A stretch of 64,000 nucleotides of DNA, taken from NCBI RefSeq assembly GCF_031457955.1, contig NZ_JAVDXN010000004.1, positions 372,001 to 436,000 of the forward strand, read 5' to 3'. This document shows positions 42,816 to 50,652 of the stretch, in pieces; the first letter of the stretch is position 1; the number at the start of each line of letters is the position of its first letter. Below the pieces are notes generated by a model. The model was not told the DNA's origin and ran no database searches. It was given only the letters and a program-made list of their open reading frames with translations. Source of the DNA: Mixta sp031457955 (GTDB lineage Bacteria > Pseudomonadota > Gammaproteobacteria > Enterobacterales > Enterobacteriaceae). Position numbers and translations under genes: made by a program.

Positions 42816-44249
42816 ATGCAGGTTTTACATGTCTGTTCAGAACTTTTCCCGCTGTTAAAAACCGGCGGGTTAGCTGATGTGGTGGGGGCATTACCGGCAG
42901 CTCAGATTGCAGAAGGAATGGATACGCGCGTGGTACTCCCGGCGTTTCCGGATCTGCGGAAAGGAATTACCGACACGGAAGTCGTTGCTGAGCTGCAAAC
43001 GTTCGCAGGCCCGGTCAGGCTGCACTTTGGACATTTTAATGGGGTTGGCATTTATCTGATCGAAGCGGAAGGTTTATACGATCGGCCCGGAAGCCCCTAT
43101 CACGACGAAAATCAGTTCGATTACCCGGACAACTATCTGCGCTTTGCGCTGCTCGGCTGGATGGGATGTGAAATTGCCTGCGGGCTGGATACCAACTGGC
43201 GGCCGGATATTGTGCATGCGCATGACTGGCATGCCGGTTTAACCTGCGCCTATCTGGCGGCGCGCGGTCGTCCGGCGAAGTCGGTGTTTACCGTGCATAA
43301 CCTGGCGTATCAGGGGCTGTTCTACGCGCATCATATGGATGAAATCCAGCTGCCGTGGTCGTTTTTCGACATGCACGGTCTGGAGTTTTTCGGCCAGATT
43401 TCTTACCTCAAGGCCGGGCTGTTCTTTGCCGATCATATTACGGCGGTCAGCCCGACCTATGCGCGTGAAATAACGCTGCCGGAATATGGCAACGGCATGG
43501 AAGCGCTGCTGGCGGAGCGGATGCGCGAAGGACGGTTGAGCGGCATCCTGAACGGCGTTGATCCGCTGATCTGGGATCCGGCGCATGACCTGCTGCTTAA
43601 CGCGCGCTACAACCGCGATACGCTGGATGCTAAAGCAGAGAACAAACGCCAGCTGCAGATTGCGATGGGCTTGAAAGTGGATGACAGCGTGCCGGTATTT
43701 GCGGTGGTCAGCCGTCTCACCAAGCAGAAAGGGCTGGATCTGGTGCTGGAAGCGCTGCCAAGCCTGCTGGAGCAGGGCGGCCAGCTGGTGCTGCTGGGGG
43801 CGGGCGATGCGGTATTGCAGCAGGGCTTCCTGGCGGCGGCGGCGGAAAATCCCGGCAGCGTCGGCGTACAGATTGGCTATCACGAAGCCTTCTCCCACCG
43901 CATTATGGGCGGGGCGGATGTGATCATGGTGCCGAGCCGCTTTGAACCCTGCGGCCTGACGCAGCTTTATGGCCTGAAGTATGGCACCTTGCCGCTGGTA
44001 AGGCGCACCGGCGGGCTGGCGGATACGGTTAACGACAGTTCGCTGGAGAACCTGGCGGACGGCATCGCCAGCGGCTTCAGTTTTGAAGACAGCAACGCCT
44101 GGTCGCTGCTGCGCGCCATTCGACGTTCGTTTGTGTTGTGGTCTCGTCCTTCCCTTTGGCGCTACGTTCAGCGTCAGGCGATGGCAATGGACTTTAGCTG
44201 GCAGGTGGCAGCACAGGCCTACCGGGATCTTTATCAACGGTTGTTGTAA
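42816..44249 (+). CDS. glgA: Glycogen synthase GlgA
   Basis: 477 residues, exactly the E. coli length. GT5 glycosyltransferase adding glucose from ADP-glucose. Lys15 in LLKTGGLADVVGALP binds ADP-glucose; the catalytic C-terminal motif is PSRFEPCGLTQLYGLKYG. The ribosome site AAAGGAGCCGAGA precedes the ATG. It lies 67 bp after glgC and 20 bp before glgP. Confidence 0.97.
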   Translation: MQVLHVCSELFPLLKTGGLADVVGALPAAQIAEGMDTRVVLPAFPDLRKGITDTEVVAELQTFAGPVRLHFGHFNGVGIYLIEAEGLYDRPGSPYHDENQFDYPDNYLRFALLGWMGCEIACGLDTNWRPDIVHAHDWHAGLTCAYLAARGRPAKSVFTVHNLAYQGLFYAHHMDEIQLPWSFFDMHGLEFFGQISYLKAGLFFADHITAVSPTYAREITLPEYGNGMEALLAERMREGRLSGILNGVDPLIWDPAHDLLLNARYNRDTLDAKAENKRQLQIAMGLKVDDSVPVFAVVSRLTKQKGLDLVLEALPSLLEQGGQLVLLGAGDAVLQQGFLAAAAENPGSVGVQIGYHEAFSHRIMGGADVIMVPSRFEPCGLTQLYGLKYGTLPLVRRTGGLADTVNDSSLENLADGIASGFSFEDSNAWSLLRAIRRSFVLWSRPSLWRYVQRQAMAMDFSWQVAAQAYRDLYQRLL

Positions 44250-44269
44250 CCTGATTTGGGATACTTGCT

Positions 44270-46717
44270 ATGAACGCACCTTTTACCTATGCCTCACCTA
44301 CGCTAACGGTCGACGCGTTAAAGCACTCTATTGCCTATAAGCTGATGTTTACGCTGGGTAAAGATCCATCCGCCGCCAATAAGCACGAATGGCTGAACGC
44401 CTCGCTGCTGGCGGTACGCGATCGCATGGTGGAGCGTTGGTTGCGCTCCAGCCGCGCGCAGCTTTCGCAGGATGTGCGTCAGGTCTATTACCTGTCGATG
44501 GAGTTTTTGATGGGCCGCACCCTTTCCAATGCGCTGCTGGCAATGGGGATCTATGAAGATCTCAGTTCGGCGCTGGAAGAGATGGGGCTGGATCTGGCGG
44601 AGCTGATTGAAGAAGAGAACGATCCGGGGCTGGGTAATGGGGGCTTAGGGCGTCTGGCGGCCTGCTTCCTTGATTCGCTGGCAACCTTAGGCTTGCCGGG
44701 ACATGGTTACGGCATTCGCTACGATTACGGCATGTTTAAGCAAAATATCGTGGATGGACGCCAGGCGGAGTCGCCGGATTACTGGCTGGAATATGGCAAC
44801 CCGTGGGAATTCCAGCGCTACAACACGCGTTATAAAGTGCGCTTTGGCGGACGCTTACAGCATGAAGGCGCAAAGGTGCGCTGGCTGGAAACCGAAGAAG
44901 TGCAGGCCATGGCCTATGACCAGATCATTCCTGGCTTTGATACCGACGCCACCAACACGCTGCGGCTGTGGAGCGCGCAGGCCAGTAATGAGATCAACCT
45001 CGGGAAATTTAACCAGGGCGACTACTTTGCAGCGGTAGAAGACAAAAACCATTCGGAAAACGTATCACGCGTGCTCTACCCGGATGATTCCACCTACTCT
45101 GGCCGCGAGCTGCGTCTGCGTCAGGAATATTTCCTTGTCTCGGCGACGGTGCAGGATATCCTTAGCCGCCACTGGGATATGCACAAAACCTTCGAAAACC
45201 TCGCCGATAAGATCGCTATCCACCTGAACGATACGCATCCGGTGCTGGCGATCCCGGAGCTGATGCGCTTGTTGATCGATGAGCATAAGTTCAACTGGGA
45301 CGATGCGTTTGAGGTGGTGTGTCAGGTCTTCTCCTATACCAACCACACCCTGATGAGCGAAGCGCTGGAAACCTGGTCGGTGGATATGCTCGGCAAGATC
45401 CTGCCGCGCCATCTGCAAATCATCTTTGAAATTAACGACTACTTCCTGCGTACCATTCAGGAACATTACCCGGACGAGTGGGAGCTGCTGTCGCGTGTTT
45501 CCATCATTGATGAAAACAACGGGCGGCAGGTACGTATGGCCTGGCTGGCGGTGGTGGTCAGCCATAAGGTGAATGGCGTATCGGAGCTGCATTCTAATTT
45601 GATGGTGCAGTCGCTGTTTGCTGATTTTGCCCGCTTGTTTCCAGGACGCTTCTGTAACAAAACCAACGGCATTACGCCACGGCGTTGGCTGGCGCTGGCG
45701 AACCCGGCGCTCTCTGACGTGCTGGACGACAGCATTGGCCGTCACTGGCGCACCGATCTTAGCCAGCTGGAGGAGATCAAGCCGCAAATTGATTTTCCCG
45801 CCTTTATTGAAAAGATCGCCGATGCCAAGCTGGAGAACAAAAAGCGTCTGGCGGATTGGGTGGCGAAAAACATGGATATCGTGCTGGATCCAAATGCGCT
45901 GTTTGATGTGCAGATCAAGCGCATCCATGAATATAAGCGCCAGCTGATGAACGTGTTGCACGTGATCACCCGCTATAACCGCATCAAGGCCGATCCTAAT
46001 GCGAACTGGGTGCCACGCGTGAATATCTTCGCCGGTAAGGCGGCTTCCGCCTACTATATGGCCAAGCATATTATTCATTTGATCAACGATGTGGCGCAGG
46101 TGATTAACAACGATCCGCAGGTGAAAAATAAGCTGAAGGTAGTGTTTATTCCTAACTACAGCGTTAGCCTTGCGCAGATCATTATTCCGGCTGCCGATCT
46201 TTCTGAGCAGATCTCGCTGGCGGGCACCGAAGCCTCCGGTACCAGTAACATGAAGTTTGCCGTCAACGGCGCGTTAACCATCGGCACGCTGGATGGCGCA
46301 AACGTGGAGATGCTGGAACATGTTGGTAAGGAAAATATCTTTATCTTCGGCAACACCGCCGATCAGGTGGAAAAGCTGCGGCGTGAAGGGTACAACCCGC
46401 GTAAATATTATGAAGAAGATGAAGAACTGCGGCTGGCGCTGACGCAAATCGCCACCGGCGTGTTCAGCCCGCAGGAAACCGGCCGCTATCACAATATCTA
46501 CGATACGCTGATGGGGCTGGGCGACCACTATCAGCTGCTGGCGGACTATCGCAGCTATGTGGATACGCAGGACAAAGTGGATGAGCTTTATCGTCAGCCG
46601 GAAGAGTGGCAGCGACGTGCGGCGCTGAATATCGCTAATATGGGCTATTTCTCTTCCGACCGCACCATTCAGGAATACGCCGACGAAATCTGGCATATTT
46701 CGCCTATCCGCCTGTAG
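44270..46717 (+). CDS. glgP: Glycogen phosphorylase GlgP
   Basis: 815 residues, exactly the E. coli length. A PLP enzyme of GT35 releasing glucose-1-phosphate from glycogen. N-terminal motif QVYYLSMEFLMGRTLSNALL, LGNGGLGRLAACFLDSLATL, and the PLP-binding lysine in EASGTSNMKFAVNGAL. The paralogue malP lies about 9.5 kb away in this same window. Last gene of the glg operon, convergent with glpD. Confidence 0.97.
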   Translation: MNAPFTYASPTLTVDALKHSIAYKLMFTLGKDPSAANKHEWLNASLLAVRDRMVERWLRSSRAQLSQDVRQVYYLSMEFLMGRTLSNALLAMGIYEDLSSALEEMGLDLAELIEEENDPGLGNGGLGRLAACFLDSLATLGLPGHGYGIRYDYGMFKQNIVDGRQAESPDYWLEYGNPWEFQRYNTRYKVRFGGRLQHEGAKVRWLETEEVQAMAYDQIIPGFDTDATNTLRLWSAQASNEINLGKFNQGDYFAAVEDKNHSENVSRVLYPDDSTYSGRELRLRQEYFLVSATVQDILSRHWDMHKTFENLADKIAIHLNDTHPVLAIPELMRLLIDEHKFNWDDAFEVVCQVFSYTNHTLMSEALETWSVDMLGKILPRHLQIIFEINDYFLRTIQEHYPDEWELLSRVSIIDENNGRQVRMAWLAVVVSHKVNGVSELHSNLMVQSLFADFARLFPGRFCNKTNGITPRRWLALANPALSDVLDDSIGRHWRTDLSQLEEIKPQIDFPAFIEKIADAKLENKKRLADWVAKNMDIVLDPNALFDVQIKRIHEYKRQLMNVLHVITRYNRIKADPNANWVPRVNIFAGKAASAYYMAKHIIHLINDVAQVINNDPQVKNKLKVVFIPNYSVSLAQIIIPAADLSEQISLAGTEASGTSNMKFAVNGALTIGTLDGANVEMLEHVGKENIFIFGNTADQVEKLRREGYNPRKYYEEDEELRLALTQIATGVFSPQETGRYHNIYDTLMGLGDHYQLLADYRSYVDTQDKVDELYRQPEEWQRRAALNIANMGYFSSDRTIQEYADEIWHISPIRL

Positions 46718-46760
46718 CCGCATTTCAGCAAGCCCGCTTTGCCGCGGGCGCATAAAAACA

Positions 46761-46788
46761 AGCGGGCCGCTGTTTCCAGCGGCCCGCT
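46761..46788. terminator. Terminator between convergent glgP and glpD
   Basis: A perfect 12-bp stem AGCGGGCCGCTG / CAGCGGCCCGCT with a TTTC loop. An A run just to the left gives a T run on the minus strand, so it mainly ends glpD and may also stop glgP. Confidence 0.85.
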
Positions 46789-46811
46789 TAGTCACTAACC
46801 TGAGCGATGTT

Positions 46812-48320
46812 TTATGACGCCAGCGACAGCGCGGGTTTTTTGCCGTGCGCTTCCAGCCACTGCGCTACGCGTGCCTGCTGCGCCTCATCCAGCCACATGC
46901 CAAGCTTGGTACGACGCCAAATGGCATCATCCAGTTCGCGCACCCATTCGTTTTCCATCAGGTAACGCAGTTCCGCCTCATAGAAGCCGTGACCGAACGC
47001 TTCACCCAGATCGTCCAGCGACGCAGCACCTTTGAGGATTTGCTCGCTGTTGCTGCCGTAGGTGCGGGCGTAATGACGCGCCATGCCTTCGCTAATAAAC
47101 GGATAACGACGACGCAGGTTGGCGGCATAATCTTCACGTGTACCGGCGATATCGCCGCCGGGCAGCACGGCGGTTTTGGTCCAGGCCGGGCCGATATTGC
47201 TGTAATACTTCGTCAGCTTCTCCATCGCATGCTCAGCCAGCTTGCGGTAGGTGGTCAGCTTGCCGCCAAACACCGACAGCAGCGGCGCTTTGCCCGCATC
47301 GTCACGCACATCCAGCGTGTAATCGCGGGTAATCGCCTGCGGTGAATCCGATTCGTCGTCGCACAGCGGACGCACGCCCGAGTAAGTCCAGACGATATCG
47401 CTACGATCCAGCTGCTTTTTAAAGTGCGCGTTATACACTTTCAGCAGATAGGCGATTTCGTTATCGTCAATTTTTACCTGTTTCGGGTCGCCTTTGTATT
47501 CCACGTCGGTGGTGCCGATAATGGAAAACTCATCCATCCACGGGATCACGAACACGATACGATTGTCTTCGTTTTGCAGAATATAAGCCTGCTTTTCCGT
47601 ATGAACGCGCGGTACCACAATATGGCTGCCTTTAATCAGGCGAATGCCGTAAGGCGATTTCAGTTTCAGGCCATCATCAAATAGCTGTTTAACCCACGGA
47701 CCAGCCGCGTTTACCAGGCCTTTGGCGCGCCAGGTAAAGGTTTTACCGCTATCGACATCTTCCGCTTCCACCATCCACAGGTCGTTTTCACGCCAGGCGC
47801 GGGTCACACGGGTGCGGGTACGTACTTCGCCGCCGCGTTTCACCACTTCCTGAGCGTTCAACACCACCAGACGCGCATCGTCTACCCAGCAGTCAGAATA
47901 TTCGAATCCGCGCGTAATTTCCGGTTTCATCACGGAATCCGCGCCGAAACGCAGCCCTTTACTGGCTGGCAGGCTGGTGCGTTTACCCAGGTGGTCATAC
48001 ATAAACAGACCGGTACGGATCATCCACGCCGGGCGTAAATGCGGGCGGTGCGGCAGGCGGAAACGCATAGGAAAAGCAATATGCGGCGCCATTTTCAGCA
48101 GGACTTCACGCTCGGCCAGCGCTTCGCTGACCAGACGGAATTCATAGTGTTCAAGGTAGCGCAGGCCGCCATGAATCAGTTTTGAGCTGGCGGAAGAGGT
48201 CGCGCACGCCAGATCCTGCGCCTCCAGCATCAGCACTGACAGTCCGCGTCCTGCGGCGTCGGCCGCAATACCGGCACCGTTGATGCCGCCGCCGATAACG
48301 ATCAGATCTTTGGTTTCCAC
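46812..48320 (-). CDS. glpD: Aerobic glycerol-3-phosphate dehydrogenase GlpD
   Basis: 502 residues (E. coli 501). A membrane-associated FAD enzyme oxidising glycerol-3-phosphate to dihydroxyacetone phosphate and passing electrons to quinone. The FAD-binding start ETKDLIVIGGGINGAGIAAD and ATSSASSKLIHGGLRYLEHY are conserved. The family N-terminus METKD corresponds to a GTG at 48320, preceded by GGGGGAGATGAC; an upstream ATG at 48371 lies inside the GlpR operator and is not credible. It complements ugp by using imported glycerol-3-phosphate. Confidence 0.96.
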   Translation of the reverse strand: METKDLIVIGGGINGAGIAADAAGRGLSVLMLEAQDLACATSSASSKLIHGGLRYLEHYEFRLVSEALAEREVLLKMAPHIAFPMRFRLPHRPHLRPAWMIRTGLFMYDHLGKRTSLPASKGLRFGADSVMKPEITRGFEYSDCWVDDARLVVLNAQEVVKRGGEVRTRTRVTRAWRENDLWMVEAEDVDSGKTFTWRAKGLVNAAGPWVKQLFDDGLKLKSPYGIRLIKGSHIVVPRVHTEKQAYILQNEDNRIVFVIPWMDEFSIIGTTDVEYKGDPKQVKIDDNEIAYLLKVYNAHFKKQLDRSDIVWTYSGVRPLCDDESDSPQAITRDYTLDVRDDAGKAPLLSVFGGKLTTYRKLAEHAMEKLTKYYSNIGPAWTKTAVLPGGDIAGTREDYAANLRRRYPFISEGMARHYARTYGSNSEQILKGAASLDDLGEAFGHGFYEAELRYLMENEWVRELDDAIWRRTKLGMWLDEAQQARVAQWLEAHGKKPALSLAS

Positions 48321-48352
48321 GTCATCTCCCCCGATGTTCGGAATAGTTCGTC

Positions 48353-48372
48353 TATGTTCGTTTTCGAGCATA
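48353..48372 (-). promoter_or_regulatory. GlpR operator upstream of glpD
   Basis: TATGTTCGTTTTCGAGCATA is a near-perfect palindrome (ATGTTCG / CGAGCAT) matching the GlpR operator consensus. A second partial site with ATGTTCG at 48334-48340 lies closer to the start codon. GlpR encoded at 49866 should bind here and release on glycerol-3-phosphate. Confidence 0.8.
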
Positions 48373-48600
48373 ATAATAATCGCAAACCAACATTGACGCC
48401 AGCTTTAACCCAATAAAAACATCTTAGCGTGATTCACTTAACATTATTCGCGGCGTTATGGCGGTTAACCCTGCGGTTAGTTGGGTTATAGTTCAATGGC
48501 TTCGCGCTACAATAGAGCACTTCATGGCTGAAAAACGGCGCGGCTATCCGGTTCGCGCCTGTGCTCGGCTTATCGCACTCTCGTTGATTTGGAATCCGGT

Positions 48601-48930
48601 ATGGAACAATTTGAATGCATCAGCGTCGATATGGCGCAACAACGTCTGGCTGAAGGCGAAGCGCTGCTGGTCGATATTCGCGATCCGCAAAGTTTTGAGG
48701 CGGGACATGCCACAGGGGCTTTCCACCTCACCAACGGCACGCTGAACGCGTTTATGCAACAGGCGGATTTCGATAAGCCAGTGCTGGTGATGTGTTATCA
48801 CGGCAACAGCAGCAAGGGCGCGGCGCAGTATTTGATTCAGCAGGGATTTGACCAGGTATATAGCATCGACGGCGGCTTTGATGCCTGGCGTGCGACCTTC
48901 CCGCAGCTGATTGAGGCGCAAACGGAGTAA
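48601..48930 (+). CDS. glpE: Thiosulfate sulfurtransferase GlpE
   Basis: 109 residues, a single-domain rhodanese. The active-site loop CYHGNSSKGAA contains Cys65, which carries the persulfide. The family start MEQFECISV is at ATG 48601; a TTG at 48589 is less likely. Transfers sulfur from thiosulfate to cyanide or thioredoxin; physiological role uncertain. First of glpEGR, divergent from glpD. Confidence 0.95.
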   Translation: MEQFECISVDMAQQRLAEGEALLVDIRDPQSFEAGHATGAFHLTNGTLNAFMQQADFDKPVLVMCYHGNSSKGAAQYLIQQGFDQVYSIDGGFDAWRATFPQLIEAQTE

Positions 48931-48965
48931 GCGCTGCCTTACGATAACCCCTCAGGAAACGGGCG

Positions 48966-49793
48966 ATGATACAACTCACTCAGTTCAATAATCCGCGCAT
49001 GGCGCAGGCGTTTGTTGACTACATGGCGACGCGTGGCGTGACGCTGCAGATTAAAAAGCAAGAACAGTTCATCCTGCTGCTGGAGGACGAGACGAAACAG
49101 GAAATGGTCGAAAACGAACTTAAACAGTTTGTTCGCGATCCTTTTCATCCACGCTATCAGGCCGCCAGCTGGCAGAGCGGCACCACCGATAGCGGGCTAC
49201 ACTATCAGCGCGCCAGCCTGCTAAGCCACCTGCGCCAGCGCGCCGGGCCGCTTACCGTGGTGCTGGGCATCGCCTGTATCGCCATATATATCCTGATGCA
49301 AATCGTGGGCGATCGCACCATGCTCGCCTGGCTGGCGTGGCACATGGATGGCTCACCCTTTTTTCAGCCCTGGCGTTGGTTTAGCCATATCCTGCTGCAC
49401 TTTTCGCTGTTGCACCTGGTGTTCAACCTGCTCTGGTGGTGGTATCTCGGCGGCGCGGTAGAAAAGCGGCTGGGCAGCGGCAAACTGTTTGTGATCGCGC
49501 TGATTTCCGCGCTGTTAAGCGGCTGGATGCAGGCCAAATTTAGCGGCCCCTGGTTTGGCGGGCTGTCGGGCGTGGTCTATGCGCTGATGGGTTATGTATG
49601 GCTGCGGGGCGAGCGCGATCCCGAAAGCGGTATTTTCCTGCAGCGCGGTTTGATGGCTTTCGCTATTCTGTGGCTGGTCATTGGTTATTTTGGCGCATTT
49701 GACGGGCCGATTGCTAACGCCGCGCACGCTACCGGTCTGGTCGTGGGGCTGGCGATGGCGTTTGTTGATACGCGTCAGATAAAGAAAGGCTGA
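48966..49793 (+). CDS. glpG: Rhomboid intramembrane serine protease GlpG
   Basis: 275 residues. An N-terminal cytosolic domain is followed by six membrane helices. The catalytic dyad is in E. coli numbering: Ser201 in GPWFGGLSGVVYALMG and His254 in NAAHATG. It cleaves membrane proteins within the bilayer. It follows glpE by 35 bp. Confidence 0.96.
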   Translation: MIQLTQFNNPRMAQAFVDYMATRGVTLQIKKQEQFILLLEDETKQEMVENELKQFVRDPFHPRYQAASWQSGTTDSGLHYQRASLLSHLRQRAGPLTVVLGIACIAIYILMQIVGDRTMLAWLAWHMDGSPFFQPWRWFSHILLHFSLLHLVFNLLWWWYLGGAVEKRLGSGKLFVIALISALLSGWMQAKFSGPWFGGLSGVVYALMGYVWLRGERDPESGIFLQRGLMAFAILWLVIGYFGAFDGPIANAAHATGLVVGLAMAFVDTRQIKKG

Positions 49794-49865
49794 TAACTGA
49801 GCATCAGTCTGGCGCAGGCCGTCAGTGAAGGCGGCCTGATGCCGCGCGACTAACAGGAGATTTAT

Positions 49866-50624
49866 GTGAAGCAGACGCAACGTCATGACGCCATTATTGA
49901 GCTGGTCCGGCGTCAGGGGTATGTGAGTACTGAAGAGCTGGTGGAGCATTTTGACGTCAGTCCGCAGACTATTCGCCGTGATTTAAACGATCTGGCCGAC
50001 CAGAACAAAATACAGCGTCATCACGGCGGCGCCGCGCTGCCTTCCAGCTCGGAAAATACCGCCTGGCAGGATCGTAAGATGATGTGGTCGGCGGAAAAGG
50101 CGCGTATCGCGCAGCGTGTAGCCAGCCAAATCCCCGATGGGGCAACCTTGTTTATTGATATTGGCACCACGCCGGAAGCGGTGGCGCACGCCTTAATGAA
50201 CCATAACGATTTGCGTATCGTCACCAATAATCTCAATGTCGCCACGCTGCTGATGACCAAGCCCGATTTCCGCCTGATCATCGCCGGTGGTGAAGTGCGC
50301 ACGCGCGACGGCGGCATCATGGGCGAAGCCACGCTCGATTTCATCTCTCAGTTTCGGCTGGATTACGGCATTCTCGGCATCAGCGGCATCGATATGGATG
50401 GCTCGCTGCTGGAGTTTGACTATCATGAAGTGCGCACCAAGCGCGCGATTATTGATAACTCGCGCTGTGCGATGTTGGTGGCTGACCACTCTAAATTTGG
50501 CCGTAATGCGATGGTGAACCTGGGCAATATGAGCCTGGTGGACTATCTGTTCACCAATGAAATGCCGCCCGCCAGCGTCATGAAAGTGATTGAACAGCAT
50601 GAGGTTCATCTGGAACTGTGCTGA
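49866..50624 (+). CDS. glpR: Glycerol-3-phosphate regulon repressor GlpR
   Basis: 252 residues, DeoR family, intact. N-terminal helix-turn-helix (GYVSTEELVEHFDVSPQTIR) and a sugar-phosphate sensor domain (ATLFIDIGTTPEAVAHAL, VRTKRAIIDNSR). Start is GTG behind CAGGAGATTTAT, since the overlapping ATG reads out of frame. It represses glpD and related genes. Converges with malT; E. coli carries rtc genes near here that are absent. Confidence 0.95.
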   Translation: MKQTQRHDAIIELVRRQGYVSTEELVEHFDVSPQTIRRDLNDLADQNKIQRHHGGAALPSSSENTAWQDRKMMWSAEKARIAQRVASQIPDGATLFIDIGTTPEAVAHALMNHNDLRIVTNNLNVATLLMTKPDFRLIIAGGEVRTRDGGIMGEATLDFISQFRLDYGILGISGIDMDGSLLEFDYHEVRTKRAIIDNSRCAMLVADHSKFGRNAMVNLGNMSLVDYLFTNEMPPASVMKVIEQHEVHLELC

Positions 50625-50652
50625 GTTTCCCCCTTCGTTCGCCGCATTAACC

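Noticed and set aside
43239..44237. 332-codon minus-strand frame opposite glgA, and similar ones opposite glgP and malQ
   Set aside because: Antisense shadows in high-GC coding DNA with His/Arg/Gln-rich composition and no motifs.
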